DNA of 64,000 nucleotides, taken from NCBI RefSeq assembly GCF_002355415.1, contig NZ_AP014936.1, positions 3,757,501 to 3,821,500 on the forward strand. The letters run 5' to 3'. Of this stretch, positions 1 through 9,078 are shown piece after piece. Each line of letters begins with the position of its first letter. The stretch's first letter is position 1. Under the pieces are notes generated by a model. It was not told where the DNA came from, made no database searches, and was given only the letters and a program-made list of their open reading frames with translations. The translations under genes were made by a program, and so were the position numbers. Source of the DNA: Sulfurifustis variabilis. Its GTDB lineage: Bacteria > Pseudomonadota > Gammaproteobacteria > Acidiferrobacterales > Sulfurifustaceae.

Positions 1-90
1 AGCGGGCGGGGGACGTTCGCAGCGGTCGTCCGGATCGAAACGGGGGAAACGAGAAAATGTTTTTATGCGCTGAGCGATTCTTCTTATCGC

Positions 91-117
91 GGGAAGCGCG
101 CCGCGCGATCGCTTCCC
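91..117 (-). terminator. Possible hairpin after the protease operon
   Basis: A perfect 8-bp stem (GGGAAGCG / CGCTTCCC) with an 11-base loop lies 14 bases past the stop codon of the minus-strand gene ending at 131. No clear T-run follows on the minus strand, so it may slow or protect the transcript end rather than act as a classical terminator. Nothing else is recognisable in bases 1-130. Confidence 0.25.
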
Positions 118-130
118 GAACTGTGCGTGA

Positions 131-487
131 TTACTGCGGGCGATACGCGTAGCTCGGCTGAACGGCGAGGACCTCGGGCGGCGCGATCGAGCGGATCGCG
201 TCGAGCCCCGGATCGCGTCGCAACCGCAGCAGGTAATGCGGACCCGTGACCGGCCGCAGATCGACCACCTCGTGCTCGCGGAAGGCGGCGCGCACCGCTT
301 CGGGATCGGCATGCGGGCGCAGCGTCAGGATATATTCGCCCGGCAGTCGGGTGTCCGGCGCCGGCGCGGCGGCGACGCCGGCGCCCGGCCTGGCGGAACA
401 GCCGCCCGACGCGAGCGCCGCGAGGGCCGCGCGCAGCAATCTTCGCCGTTGCCGGTCGAGGACGCGTGCGCGACCTTCCCGGTTCAT
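131..487 (-). CDS. Small exported protein resembling an S8 protease propeptide
   Basis: 118 aa. An arginine-rich start (RQRRRLLRAALAALASGGC) looks like a Tat or Sec signal; Cys30 could be a lipid anchor, but the lipobox is poor. The mature part reads GEYILTLRPHADPEAV... and ends VLAVQPSYAYRPQ. This matches the pattern of the propeptide of the protease encoded just upstream (GEVLIRFRSG... VESVQPNYIYRP, residues about 52-121). The ATG overlaps the protease stop by 4 bases (ATGA), so the two are translationally coupled. I infer a free-standing inhibitor or folding chaperone of the protease (I9-like). A degenerate duplicated prodomain without function is the alternative. Confidence 0.6.
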   Translation of the reverse strand: MNREGRARVLDRQRRRLLRAALAALASGGCSARPGAGVAAAPAPDTRLPGEYILTLRPHADPEAVRAAFREHEVVDLRPVTGPHYLLRLRRDPGLDAIRSIAPPEVLAVQPSYAYRPQ

Positions 488-2325
488 TGCACCGTGGCCG
501 ACACCGCGCTCGGCGGGTCGATGTGCCGCAGCGCACCCCACGCACTCGCGGCGCGGCCGGTAACGGTCTTCCCGGCGAGCGCGGGCACCGCTTCGCCACC
601 GTGCTGGATCGCGTTCACGACGTCGCTCAGCCGGTAGCCCGGATTGTAGGACCACAGCAGCGCGGCGAGACCGGCCACGTGCGGGGTCGCCATCGACGTG
701 CCGTTCGCGATCGCAACGCGGTCGCTGCCCGACTGCACGGTGTCGATCGACAGCCGCAGGAGACCCACGCCGAAGTTGCTGCTTCCGCTTTCGGCTCTCA
801 GCCTGAAGCCGAGCGTGCACGTGCTGGTGAGGCAGCCAGACAGGTCGTGCGTCACCGGAAGAGCGCGTCCGCCGGTGGTCCCGCTGAACTCGGTCAACCG
901 CCGGGCTTCGCCCGCGACGAACGGGTTTCCGCCGAGCGGGCTTCCTGCGGCCTCGAAGCGATCGTTGGCGCCGACGTCGAGGAATGCGTAATAGGTCACG
1001 CTGGCGCCGAGCAGCCCGCCGCCGAGATCGAAGGTCTTGTAGGCGACCTGATCGATGGGCCCGGTATAGCTCCCGAAGGCGCACCATCCCGCGGGATTGA
1101 CCAGCATCGCCACGGGACCGATGCCGAAATCGCACTGCACGCCCGCCCAGCCGCCACCGACCGTCGCCCATCCGGCGGCGAGGTCGTCCGTCAGCCGGTA
1201 CCCCGGCCACGCGCTCAGCGTGTTGGTCCCCGGCGCGCCGATGTCGACGCTCGCCGCGCCGTAGTTGCTGAAGCTCGCGAGGTCGTAGGCCTGGTCGAGC
1301 GCCGCGACGCAGACGAGATTGTCGTGCGTGAAGTTGCAGGGGTACGTAGGCACGCCGCCGTCGTTATCCAGCCCGGCGTTCCCCGCCGCGGCGACGACGA
1401 GAACGCCGGCGTTGCGGGCGCTGTCGATGCTCGCGCTGAAGAGCGGATCGAAGCTGCCGCCGCCGAGACTGAGGTTGAGGACCCTCGCCCCGTGCGCGAT
1501 CGCGAACTCGATGCCCGCGACCACGCTGGCCGTCGTTCCGCCCGAGTTGCTGAGGGAGCGGATGGCCATGATGCTCGATTGCCAGCAGACGCCCGTCGTC
1601 CCGGCGCCGTTGTTGCCGACGGCGCCGATCGTCGCGGCGACGTGCGTTCCGTGGCCGTTGCCGTCGCCCGGCATGGGGTCGTCGTCGTTGTCGATGAAAT
1701 CGTAACCGTGCCGGGGATAGCCGGCCGCGGCGCCGTCCCACATGGCGCCCGCGAGGTCGCGGTGCGTGTAGTTCACGCCGCTGTCGACCACCGCGACAAC
1801 GACCGATCGGCAGTCGGTCGCGAGATCCCACGCCCGTTCGAGCTGCATGTCCCGTCCCGCCGTTCCGGGGTTGTGGATCGGGTAGCTCGCTCCGGAGACG
1901 GTCTGCGCCGTGTTGGCGAGCGCCCAGAGCTGCGAGTAGTACGGGTCGTTCGGCACCCCGAGGGGCCGATAGATGTAGTTGGGTTGCACGGACTCCACGT
2001 TCGGGTCGGCGGCGTACTCGGCGAGCGCCTGCGCGGTCGTGCCGGCTGCGACACGCAGGTGCGTCACCCGGCCCTGCGCGAGCACGCGCACCACACGATC
2101 GCCGCGGCGCCGGACGGCGGCCTCGCGGTCGTACGCGCGGGCGCCGCTCCGGAACCTGATCAGCACCTCGCCCTCGCGATAGGCGGGCCCGGCGGGCGCC
2201 GCCGCGGGCGTCGGGCTCCCCCGAACGAGCCGGTCATCGGATTCCGCGGCCGGGGCGGCGACGGACAAGAAGACCAGCGCGACGGCGCAGGCCGATGCGG
2301 CCGTGCCTTTGCGGGCGCCAGGCAC
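484..2325 (-). CDS. Secreted S8 family (subtilisin-like) serine protease
   Basis: 613 aa. A signal peptide (about residues 1-27) is followed by a propeptide (about 50-121, ending PNYIYRP) and then the peptidase S8 domain. The catalytic triad is visible: Asp181 in VVAVVDSGVN, His225 in GNGHGTHVA and Ser544 in NGTSMATPHVAG. About 190 residues inserted before the serine motif include a segment that looks like an extra beta-sandwich. There is no C-terminal sorting tail. It is the middle gene of three: it starts directly after the stop of the FN3 lipoprotein and overlaps the propeptide-like gene downstream. Its exact substrate is unknown. Confidence 0.93.
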   Translation of the reverse strand: MPGARKGTAASACAVALVFLSVAAPAAESDDRLVRGSPTPAAAPAGPAYREGEVLIRFRSGARAYDREAAVRRRGDRVVRVLAQGRVTHLRVAAGTTAQALAEYAADPNVESVQPNYIYRPLGVPNDPYYSQLWALANTAQTVSGASYPIHNPGTAGRDMQLERAWDLATDCRSVVVAVVDSGVNYTHRDLAGAMWDGAAAGYPRHGYDFIDNDDDPMPGDGNGHGTHVAATIGAVGNNGAGTTGVCWQSSIMAIRSLSNSGGTTASVVAGIEFAIAHGARVLNLSLGGGSFDPLFSASIDSARNAGVLVVAAAGNAGLDNDGGVPTYPCNFTHDNLVCVAALDQAYDLASFSNYGAASVDIGAPGTNTLSAWPGYRLTDDLAAGWATVGGGWAGVQCDFGIGPVAMLVNPAGWCAFGSYTGPIDQVAYKTFDLGGGLLGASVTYYAFLDVGANDRFEAAGSPLGGNPFVAGEARRLTEFSGTTGGRALPVTHDLSGCLTSTCTLGFRLRAESGSSNFGVGLLRLSIDTVQSGSDRVAIANGTSMATPHVAGLAALLWSYNPGYRLSDVVNAIQHGGEAVPALAGKTVTGRAASAWGALRHIDPPSAVSATVQ

Positions 2326-2706
2326 CTAGGGCACCACCACCGCGATCTCCGCCGACGGCCCGCTGCCGGTCGGGTTGATGGTGGAGTAGGCGACGACCTT
2401 GAGGTAATGCGTGCCGGAAGGCAGCGACAGGATCGCCGCTGTCGGCGCTCGCGCGCCGGAGGCATAAGGGACGTCGACCACGCCCTCGGCCCCGTCGAGC
2501 GCAAAGTCGGGCGACGGGGCGTGATAGACGCGGTAGCCGCCGCCCGGGCCGTTGACCGCGGTCTCCCGGTTCGGGGCCCAGCTCACGCGGACGTTCCCGA
2601 CCCCCGCCACCGCGAGCGACGGGTCGCCGCCGCCCGCGCTGCCGCCGCCTCCGCCGCTGCACCCCGCGAGCAGGCACCAGACCGCCGCCAGCCAGGCGCC
2701 TCGCAT
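2326..2706 (-). CDS. Fibronectin type III-like lipoprotein
   Basis: 126 aa from the ATG at 2706; an upstream in-frame start at 2742 would add 12 residues in front of the signal. The lipoprotein signal MRGAWLAAVWCLLAGC places the acylated Cys at residue 16, followed by a Gly/Ser linker. The remainder has the look of one fibronectin type III domain (VRVSWAPN..., GGYRVYHA, HYLKVVAYS). It abuts the protease gene with no spacer, so it is probably its surface partner or a substrate-binding accessory. The role is inferred from context only. Confidence 0.75.
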   Translation of the reverse strand: MRGAWLAAVWCLLAGCSGGGGGSAGGGDPSLAVAGVGNVRVSWAPNRETAVNGPGGGYRVYHAPSPDFALDGAEGVVDVPYASGARAPTAAILSLPSGTHYLKVVAYSTINPTGSGPSAEIAVVVP

Positions 2707-2895
2707 CGAAACCGCTCGCACCTTCCTCCCTCTCGACTTCACTCGGCGCCGCGACGATCCACGACGCTTCTCTGGTCGAGTCGATCGATACCGCGCACTA
2801 AAGGCGAGGCCACACGCCCTGTCAATTAGGGCAAGAACGACTGGCGCGAAGAGCGGAACCGCGATCGAACCTGCGCCGTTCGTCCGCCTCGCGCG

Positions 2896-3507
2896 TCAGC
2901 GCGCGAGCCTCGCGGCGATCTGCGCGACGTGTCTGCCTTGATAGCGCGCGGCGGCGAGCTCGTTCTCCGAAGGCATGCGTTCGCCCTTGCCGCCCGAGAT
3001 GGTCGAGGCGCCGTACGGCGAGCCGCCCGTGATCTCGTCGATGCGCGACTGACCGGCGAAGCTGTACGGCAGACCCACCACCACCATGCCCTGGTGCAGG
3101 AGCGTCGGGTGAAACGTGAGGATGGTCGACTCCTGGCCGCCGTGCTGCGTCGCCGAGCTCGACATGACGCTGCCGACCTTGCCGATGAGCGCGCCCTCGG
3201 CCCAGAGCCGACCGGTCGCGTCGAGGAACTGGCGCATCTGCCCGCACATGTTTCCGAAACGCGTCGGCGTCGCGAAGATGATCGCGTCGGCCGTCGGCAG
3301 CTCGTCGACCGTCGCGACCGGGATGTGCGCCATGCCCTTCTGCGCCTCGAGCGCGCCCATCTTGCGGAGCACCTCCTCGGGGAGGGTCTCGGGCACGCGG
3401 CGCAGCTCCGCGGTCGTCCCGCTCACCTCGCGTGCGCCGGCGGCGGCGGCGTCTGCCATGCGGAGCACGTGGCCATACATCGAATAGAAGACGACGAGGA
3501 CTTTCAT
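2896..3507 (-). CDS. wrbA: NAD(P)H:quinone oxidoreductase, WrbA type
   Basis: 203 aa, close to the family's usual 198-200. The flavodoxin-like FMN phosphate loop is at the N-terminus ([14 protein letters not shown]), followed by [16 protein letters not shown] and the WrbA-typical [19 protein letters not shown] and [12 protein letters not shown] segments. It reduces quinones by two electrons in the cytoplasm and is usually a tetramer with FMN. The ATG at 3507 is preceded by an AGGAGGGCC-type ribosome site. It is divergent from the DUF421 gene pair; no functional link is evident. Confidence 0.93.
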   Translation of the reverse strand: MKVLVVFYSMYGHVLRMADAAAAGAREVSGTTAELRRVPETLPEEVLRKMGALEAQKGMAHIPVATVDELPTADAIIFATPTRFGNMCGQMRQFLDATGRLWAEGALIGKVGSVMSSSATQHGGQESTILTFHPTLLHQGMVVVGLPYSFAGQSRIDEITGGSPYGASTISGGKGERMPSENELAAARYQGRHVAQIAARLAR

Positions 3508-3703
3508 GCGGGGCCCTCCTGGCCGAACCTGCGGCTTCCCTTCCCGCGGCCATTCTGCGAAGCGGGGACGCAGCCCGCAACGCGGAGATGCCGCGGCAAA
3601 ACCGCGTTGGCGGCGCGGGCGACTCGGGCGGACACGGCATTGCCGCGGCGGGTGACCGGCGGGATCATGGCCGAAGGGCCTGCTCCAAGGCACGAGGACG
3701 ACC

Positions 3704-4219
3704 ATGGAAATCCGGTCCTGGCACGGCAAGGGATTCGAGATCGAGGAGGAGCCGGGATTCCACCACGCGAGCTGGCACGTGCAGCGCATCGCCTGGTCGA
3801 TCCTCGCGCTCGCGCTGCTCGCCGCGCTGCTCGGTGCAGTCGGCGGAGGCGGCCCGCTGGCGAAGGCCGAGGCCACGGGCGGACCGGCCGATCCCGTGGT
3901 GGAGCACGAGCGCTTTCCGCACTACAGCGCGCCTTCGACCCTGCGTGTACGCGTCCCCGCCGATACCGCCCGAAACGGCGAGGTGCGCCTGCGGGTCGAC
4001 CGCCGCTACATCGACGGCGTGCGGGTGGAGTCGGTCACGCCGTCGCCCACGCGCGTGGAAGCGGGCGGTGACGAGCTGGTGTACGTGTTCGCCGCCGGCA
4101 CGTCGCGCCCCACGGAGCTCGTCTTCCGGCTGCACATGAACACGATCGGGCGGGTGTCCGGCGCCGTGGCCCTCGGCACCCGTGCCCCGGTCCGCTTCAC
4201 CCAGTTCGTGTTTCCTTGA
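3704..4219 (+). CDS. Single-pass membrane protein of unknown function
   Basis: 171 aa, with the ATG preceded by a GAGGACG ribosome site. A cytoplasmic N-terminus of about 27 residues is followed by one hydrophobic helix (about 30-48, [20 protein letters not shown]). The rest is an extracytoplasmic beta-rich domain with repeated '[19 protein letters not shown]'-like strands. The DUF421 gene starts 16 bases after its stop. The protein resembles companions often found beside DUF421 membrane proteins, but I do not recognise a named family. Confidence 0.7.
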   Translation: MEIRSWHGKGFEIEEEPGFHHASWHVQRIAWSILALALLAALLGAVGGGGPLAKAEATGGPADPVVEHERFPHYSAPSTLRVRVPADTARNGEVRLRVDRRYIDGVRVESVTPSPTRVEAGGDELVYVFAAGTSRPTELVFRLHMNTIGRVSGAVALGTRAPVRFTQFVFP

Positions 4220-4235
4220 CCTCGAGGAGGCGGCT

Positions 4236-4682
4236 ATGGAATCGGTCCTGCGCGGCGCCGCGATCTACGTGTTTCTGCTCGTCATCATGCGCATCTCCGG
4301 CAAACGCTCGTTCGCGGAGATCACGACCTTCGACTTCGTGCTCCTGCTCGTGATCGGCGAGACGACGCAACAGGCGCTCCTCGGCGAGGACTTTTCGCTC
4401 ACCAACGCGTTCATCGTGATCGCCACCCTCGTCGGCATCGACATCGCCCTGTCGCTCTGGAAACAGCGATCGAAGTCCTTCGCGCGCCTGCTCGAGGGTC
4501 GGCCGCTCGTGCTGGTCGCGGACGGCGAGCTCCTCAAGGACCGCATGGACGAGGTGCGCGTGGACGTCGACGACATCCTCGCGGCCGGGCGCGAGCTGCA
4601 GGGCTTGGAGCGCCTCGATCAGATCAAGTACGCTGTGCTCGAACGAAACGGCGGCATCTCGATCATTCCCAGGGAGCGTTGA
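4236..4682 (+). CDS. DUF421 (YetF-like) membrane protein
   Basis: 148 aa from the ATG at 4236, which has CGAGGAGGCGG just upstream. Three hydrophobic helices come first ([23 protein letters not shown]..., [30 protein letters not shown]). A YetF-type cytoplasmic domain follows ([24 protein letters not shown]... [19 protein letters not shown]). It is shorter than Bacillus YetF but typical of proteobacterial members. The biochemical role of the family is not established. The stop overlaps the eboA start (TGATG), so it is co-transcribed with the ebo cluster. Confidence 0.87.
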   Translation: MESVLRGAAIYVFLLVIMRISGKRSFAEITTFDFVLLLVIGETTQQALLGEDFSLTNAFIVIATLVGIDIALSLWKQRSKSFARLLEGRPLVLVADGELLKDRMDEVRVDVDDILAAGRELQGLERLDQIKYAVLERNGGISIIPRER

Positions 4683-5431
4683 TGAGCGATCCGGCGAAGG
4701 CGGAAGACCTGCGCGCGGCCCTCGAGCGCGCATCGACCGAGGCGGCCGCGTGGCTCGCCGCGGCCCGGGCGCGGCTCTCGACCGGCGGGCCCGCGGCCGC
4801 GCTTGCGCCGCTCTACGCCTCGGCGCGGCGGGACCTCGGCACGCGGTCCGCGATCGACGCCCCCGGTCTCGGGCGCTGTACGGTCGCCGCGGCCGCGCGC
4901 GCCGTCCTGCTCGACGACGCCCTGATGCTCGCGCCCGACGCGGCGCTGGCGCTCGCCCGACACTTATATAGAGAGAGCGACGAGGCCGCGCAGATCGATC
5001 TCGTCCGCAGCCTGCCCGTGCTCGCCTGCGCGCCGGCGCTCGCACCCCTTGCCCTGGAGGCCGGCCGCACGAACAGCCGGGCGGTGTTCGAGGCGCTCGC
5101 GCTCGACAACCCCTATCCGGCACGGCATTACTCCGAGAGGGAATTCAATCAGCTCGTGCTCAAGGCGCTGTTCCTCGGCCTGCCCATCACCCGCGTCGTC
5201 GGGCTCGACGGGCGCGCGAACGCGGAGCTCGCGCGCATGTGCGAGGACTACGTCGAAGAGCGCGAGGCAGCCGGCCGGGCCGTGCCCGCCGACATCTGGC
5301 TCGCCCTGGCGCCGCACGCGAGCGAGCGCGGCGAGACCATGCTGCGCCGCTACGCCGCCTCCGGCGAGGCGTCGCATCGTCGTTATGCTCAGGAAGGCCT
5401 GGCGCACCGCGACGCGTCCGGCCGGCCGTGA
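4682..5431 (+). CDS. eboA: EboA domain protein of the ebo cluster
   Basis: 249 aa, mostly helical and Ala/Leu/Arg rich, with no catalytic motif. I identify it as EboA from the conserved segment around YSEREFNQLVLKALFLGLPI and from its place directly before the TatD-like eboB. The ATG at 4682 overlaps the DUF421 stop. EboA is the least understood member of the ebo set. In cyanobacteria the set is linked to moving the scytonemin precursor to the periplasm. The helical-repeat look suggests a scaffold or binding role, which is inference. Confidence 0.8.
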   Translation: MSDPAKAEDLRAALERASTEAAAWLAAARARLSTGGPAAALAPLYASARRDLGTRSAIDAPGLGRCTVAAAARAVLLDDALMLAPDAALALARHLYRESDEAAQIDLVRSLPVLACAPALAPLALEAGRTNSRAVFEALALDNPYPARHYSEREFNQLVLKALFLGLPITRVVGLDGRANAELARMCEDYVEEREAAGRAVPADIWLALAPHASERGETMLRRYAASGEASHRRYAQEGLAHRDASGRP

Positions 5432-5450
5432 ACCAGAGAGGAATTCGGGA

Positions 5451-6332
5451 ATGCGTTACTTCGATCCGCACATCCACATGGTCTCGCGCACCACGGACGA
5501 CTACCGGAACATGGCCGCCGCCGGCATCGTCGGGGTCGTCGAGCCCGCGTTCTGGCAGGGCCAGCCGCGCACTTCGGTCGGCACCTTCGTGGATTACTTC
5601 AGCACCCTGGTCGGGTGGGAGCGCTTTCGGGCGAGCCAGTTCGGCATCCGACACTACTGCACGATCGCGCTCAACCCGAAGGAGGCGAACGACGTCGCGC
5701 TCGCGGAGGAGGTCATGCGCGTGCTGCCGCGGTTCCTCGCGAAGGACGGCGTGGTCGCGGTCGGCGAGATCGGCTACGACGAGCAGACGGAGGCGGAGGA
5801 GCGCTTCTTCGCCGAGCAGATCGAGCTCGCCCGACGGCACGGGCTGCCCGTCCTGATCCACACGCCGCACCGGGACAAGAAGCGCGGAACCGAGCGCAGC
5901 CTCGCGCTCGTGAAGGAGAGCGGAATCGACGAGGAGCTCGTCCTCGTCGATCACCTCAACGAGACGACCCTCCCGCTTGTGCTCGAGACCGGCTGCTGGC
6001 GCGGCCACTCCATCTACCCGGACACGAAGATGTCCGAGGAGCGCATGGTGGCGCTGCTCCGGCAGTACGGCACCGAGAAGATGGTGGTGAACAGTGCGGC
6101 CGACTGGGGCGTGAGCGATCCGCTCAAGGTGCCCAAGACCGGCGAGGCGATGCGCGCGGCCGGCTTCAGCGAGGCCGACATCGAGACCGTGCTCTTCGCC
6201 AACCCGGTCGCCTTCTACGCGCAGAGCGGGCGGATCTCGCTCGACGAGCTCGGTTCGATCCGCATCGACCAGCGCCGCCTGTGGGAGGACAACTCCGTGC
6301 TGCGCGGCCAGACGCCGGTGATCCAGGAATGA
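5451..6332 (+). CDS. eboB: TatD family metal-dependent hydrolase EboB
   Basis: 293 aa with a good ribosome site (AGAGAGGA). The TatD/amidohydrolase metal signatures are present: DPHIHMVSRTTDDY at the N-terminus (HxH), GEIGYDEQTEAEE, VLIHTPHRDK and VLVDHLNE, plus SAADWGVSDPLK near the C-terminus. These predict a TIM-barrel hydrolase with a divalent metal centre. The next gene starts inside its last codons (ATGA overlap). Its substrate in the ebo pathway is unknown. Confidence 0.88.
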   Translation: MRYFDPHIHMVSRTTDDYRNMAAAGIVGVVEPAFWQGQPRTSVGTFVDYFSTLVGWERFRASQFGIRHYCTIALNPKEANDVALAEEVMRVLPRFLAKDGVVAVGEIGYDEQTEAEERFFAEQIELARRHGLPVLIHTPHRDKKRGTERSLALVKESGIDEELVLVDHLNETTLPLVLETGCWRGHSIYPDTKMSEERMVALLRQYGTEKMVVNSAADWGVSDPLKVPKTGEAMRAAGFSEADIETVLFANPVAFYAQSGRISLDELGSIRIDQRRLWEDNSVLRGQTPVIQE

Positions 6333-7555
6333 GCGCCGAAGGCGGTTGGCGCCGGGAGGAGATCGGGTACTGCAGCAACGTCCACCCCGGCGAGGGCCTC
6401 GACGAGGTGCTCGGGATCATCGAGCGCGGCGTCGGCGCCGTGCGCGCGGCGCGCGGCCTGACCCGCATGCGGGCGGGCCTCTGGCTCTCGCACGCCGCCG
6501 TGGAGGCGCTGGCCGAGACCGGGGCGCGGTCTCGCTTTCGCGCGCGGCTCGACGGCCAAGGCATCCGGCTGCACACGCTCAACGCCTTCCCTTACGGCGA
6601 TTTCCACGCGGAGAGCGTCAAGGAGGCGGCGTTCCTGCCCGACTGGTCGGACGAGCGCCGCCTGCGCTACACGCTCGCGGCGGCCGAGACGCTCGCCGAG
6701 TGCCTGCCTCTCGACGCGGACGAGGGCACGATCTCGACCGTGCCGCTCGGGCTGCGCGCGGCGTGGTCCGGCGAAAAGGAGAACGCCGCGCTCGGTCACC
6801 TGCTGACGCTCGCGCAGGCGCTCGACGAGATCCTCGAGCGCACCGGCCGCGCGGTCCGGGTGTGCCTCGAGCCCGAACCGGGCGGCGCGCTCGAGCGTAC
6901 CGACCAGGCGATAGCCTTCTTCGACCGCTGGCTGCTCCCCGCCGCCGACGCGCTGCGAGTCCCGCGCGACGTCGTCCGCCGTCATCTCGGGATCTGCTAC
7001 GACGTGTGCCACCAGGCCGTGATGTTCGAGGACGCCGCACGCTCGCTCGCACGTCTCCTCGATGCCGGAGTCCCGGTCGGGAAGATCCAGATCTCGAGCG
7101 CGCTCGAGGCGCCCGATGCCGGCGCCGTGCGCGCGCTCGCGGACTACGCCGAGCCGCGTTACCTGCACCAGGTGCGGGTGCCGGGGCGCGAGCGCCTGTA
7201 CGGCGCGCCGGACCTGCCGCTCGCGCTCGCCGATGCGCGACTGCCGGACGACCGGCCCTGGCGGGCGCACTTCCACGTGCCGGTGAACGCCGAGCGCTTC
7301 GAGCACGGCCTGAAGAGCACGCAGGGAGAGGTCCTCAAGGTCCTCGACTTTCTCGCCGCGCACCGCACCTTCCGCCCGCACCTCGAGGTCGAGACGTACA
7401 CCTGGCAGGTGCTGCCCGAGCACCGTCGCCCGCGCGACGAACGCGCGTTGGCGCAGGGAATCGTTTCCGAGATCGAGTGGGTCGAAGCGGAGATGCGAAA
7501 GCGGAACCTGCTCGCGATCGAGACGGCGAGAACGGACACGGTAGCGGTCGAGTGA
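6329..7555 (+). CDS. eboE: EboE, xylose isomerase-like TIM barrel protein
   Basis: 408 aa, starting by an ATGA overlap with eboB. The N-terminus (EEIGYCSNVHPGEGLDEVL) and LHTLNAFPYGDFH, CLEPEPGGALE, GICYDVCHQAVMFED and KIQISSALE are the signature segments of the EboE branch of sugar-phosphate isomerase/epimerase TIM barrels. The Glu, Asp and His residues in them are the expected metal ligands. It belongs to the ebo metabolite-handling set, but the reaction has not been defined for any member known to me. Confidence 0.87.
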   Translation: MSAEGGWRREEIGYCSNVHPGEGLDEVLGIIERGVGAVRAARGLTRMRAGLWLSHAAVEALAETGARSRFRARLDGQGIRLHTLNAFPYGDFHAESVKEAAFLPDWSDERRLRYTLAAAETLAECLPLDADEGTISTVPLGLRAAWSGEKENAALGHLLTLAQALDEILERTGRAVRVCLEPEPGGALERTDQAIAFFDRWLLPAADALRVPRDVVRRHLGICYDVCHQAVMFEDAARSLARLLDAGVPVGKIQISSALEAPDAGAVRALADYAEPRYLHQVRVPGRERLYGAPDLPLALADARLPDDRPWRAHFHVPVNAERFEHGLKSTQGEVLKVLDFLAAHRTFRPHLEVETYTWQVLPEHRRPRDERALAQGIVSEIEWVEAEMRKRNLLAIETARTDTVAVE

Positions 7556-7688
7556 AACGAACAGTCGCACGCTCGCGGCGCTCGGACAAGGGCAAGGGAA
7601 CGCGGGCGGTCACGGGGTCGTCGGCATCGTCACGCGGGCGGGCGCGCGCGCCCGAGACGCCGGGCGCGGCTGGCCGGGTGTCCTGCCC

Positions 7689-9059
7689 GTGACGCGCCGG
7701 CTCGTCGTCCTGGACGTCGTCGGCCTCACGCCCAAGCTGATCGGCCCCGACACGCCGCATCTCGCCGCGCTCGCCCGCGAGGGTTTTCTCGCCCCGCTAG
7801 CGCCCGCCTTTCCAGCCGTCACCTGCACCGCGCAGGCGAGCCTGCTCACGGGGCTGCCTCCGCGAGGGCACGGGATCGTCGCGAACGGCTGGTACTTTCG
7901 CGACCTGGCCGAGATCTTCTTCTGGCGCCAGTCGAACCGGCTGGTCGCCGGCGAGAAGATCTGGGAGTCGGCACGGCGCGCGATTCCCGGCTTCAGCTGC
8001 GCGCAGCTCTTCTGGTGGTACAACATGTACGCGGCGGTGGACTACGCGGTCACGCCGCGGCCGATTTATCCCGCGGACGGGCGCAAGATCCCGGGCCTCT
8101 ACTCCGAGCCCGCGAGCCTGCATCGCCAGTGCGAGGAGCGCTTCGGTCCGTTTCCGCTCTTCAACTTCTGGGGCCCGGGCGCCGACATCCGTTCCTCCCG
8201 GTGGATCGCGGAGTGCGCGCGCCACGTGCTCGACCGGCACCGGCCCACGCTCACGCTCGTCTACCTGCCGCACCTCGACTACAACCTGCAGCGCCTCGGA
8301 CCGCACGACCCGCGGATCGCGGAAGACCTGCGTGCGATCGACGAGGTGACGGGCCGGCTTGCCGAGGACGCGCGCGCGGGCGGCGCGGACGTGCTGGTCG
8401 TATCCGAGTACGGGATCGAGCGGGCGACGGGGCACGTGCACATCAACCGCGTGCTGCGCGAATCGGGCGACCTGCGCGTGCGCGAGACGCTCGGCTTCGA
8501 GCTGCTCGACCCCGGCGCCTCGCGCGCGTTCGCGGTCGCCGACCACCAGGTCGCCCACGTCTACGTGCGCGATCCGGCGGATATCGCGCGGATTCGCCGG
8601 TCGCTGAAAAGCACGCCCGGCGTCGAGCGCGTGCTCGACGCAGAGGGGAAACGGGAGGCCGGCCTCGACCACCCGCGCTCGGGCGAGCTCGTCGCCGTCG
8701 CCGAACCCGGGCACTGGTTCACTTATTATTACTGGCTCGACGACGCCAAGGCCCCCGATTTCGCGCGCACCGTCGACATTCACCGCAAGCCCGGCTACGA
8801 CCCGGTCGAGCTGTTCCTCGACCCGAGGCTGCGGTTTCCGAAGCTCCGGATCGCCCGGCGGCTCGCCCAGAAGACGCTCGGGATGCGCATGCTCATGGAC
8901 GTGATTCCGCTCGCGCCCGAGCTCGTGCGCGGCACGCACGGGCGCGCGGGGTCGAATCCCGACACCGGCCCTCTCGTCATCGGCTCGCGCCGCGACCTCG
9001 GCGCCGGCCGCTTCGATGTGACCGACGTGAAGGCGCTAATGCTGCGCCACCTGACCTGA
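7689..9059 (+). CDS. eboF: EboF, alkaline phosphatase-superfamily phosphodiesterase
   Basis: 456 aa from a GTG start, 133 bases after eboE. The core of a nucleotide pyrophosphatase/phosphodiesterase is visible: VVLDVVGLTPKLIG (first metal Asp), PAFPAVTCTAQASLLTG (nucleophile Thr), HGIVANGWYF, YLPHLDYNLQRLG and the late DHQVAHVYV. There is no obvious signal peptide, so a cytoplasmic enzyme is expected. It probably releases or cleaves a phosphate ester in the ebo metabolite route; the substrate is unknown. Confidence 0.86.
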   Translation: MTRRLVVLDVVGLTPKLIGPDTPHLAALAREGFLAPLAPAFPAVTCTAQASLLTGLPPRGHGIVANGWYFRDLAEIFFWRQSNRLVAGEKIWESARRAIPGFSCAQLFWWYNMYAAVDYAVTPRPIYPADGRKIPGLYSEPASLHRQCEERFGPFPLFNFWGPGADIRSSRWIAECARHVLDRHRPTLTLVYLPHLDYNLQRLGPHDPRIAEDLRAIDEVTGRLAEDARAGGADVLVVSEYGIERATGHVHINRVLRESGDLRVRETLGFELLDPGASRAFAVADHQVAHVYVRDPADIARIRRSLKSTPGVERVLDAEGKREAGLDHPRSGELVAVAEPGHWFTYYYWLDDAKAPDFARTVDIHRKPGYDPVELFLDPRLRFPKLRIARRLAQKTLGMRMLMDVIPLAPELVRGTHGRAGSNPDTGPLVIGSRRDLGAGRFDVTDVKALMLRHLT

Positions 9060-9078
9060 GCGGCGCGGTCGCCGCCGG

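Noticed and set aside
484-2325. S8 protease as a rhombosortase substrate
   Set aside because: GlyGly-CTERM proteins are often proteases, but this one ends PPSAVSATVQ without a hydrophobic helix or basic tail.
466-2829. Long plus-strand open frame opposite the protease operon
   Set aside because: The minus strand carries clear catalytic motifs; the plus frame is a shadow of GC-rich codons and has an Arg/Val/Ala-rich translation with no motif.
4960-4985. AT-rich TTATATAGAGAG patch inside eboA as a promoter
   Set aside because: It is inside an intact coding frame with conserved flanks. Similar TATATA patches occur inside aas (near 39006) and the thioesterase gene (near 45113).
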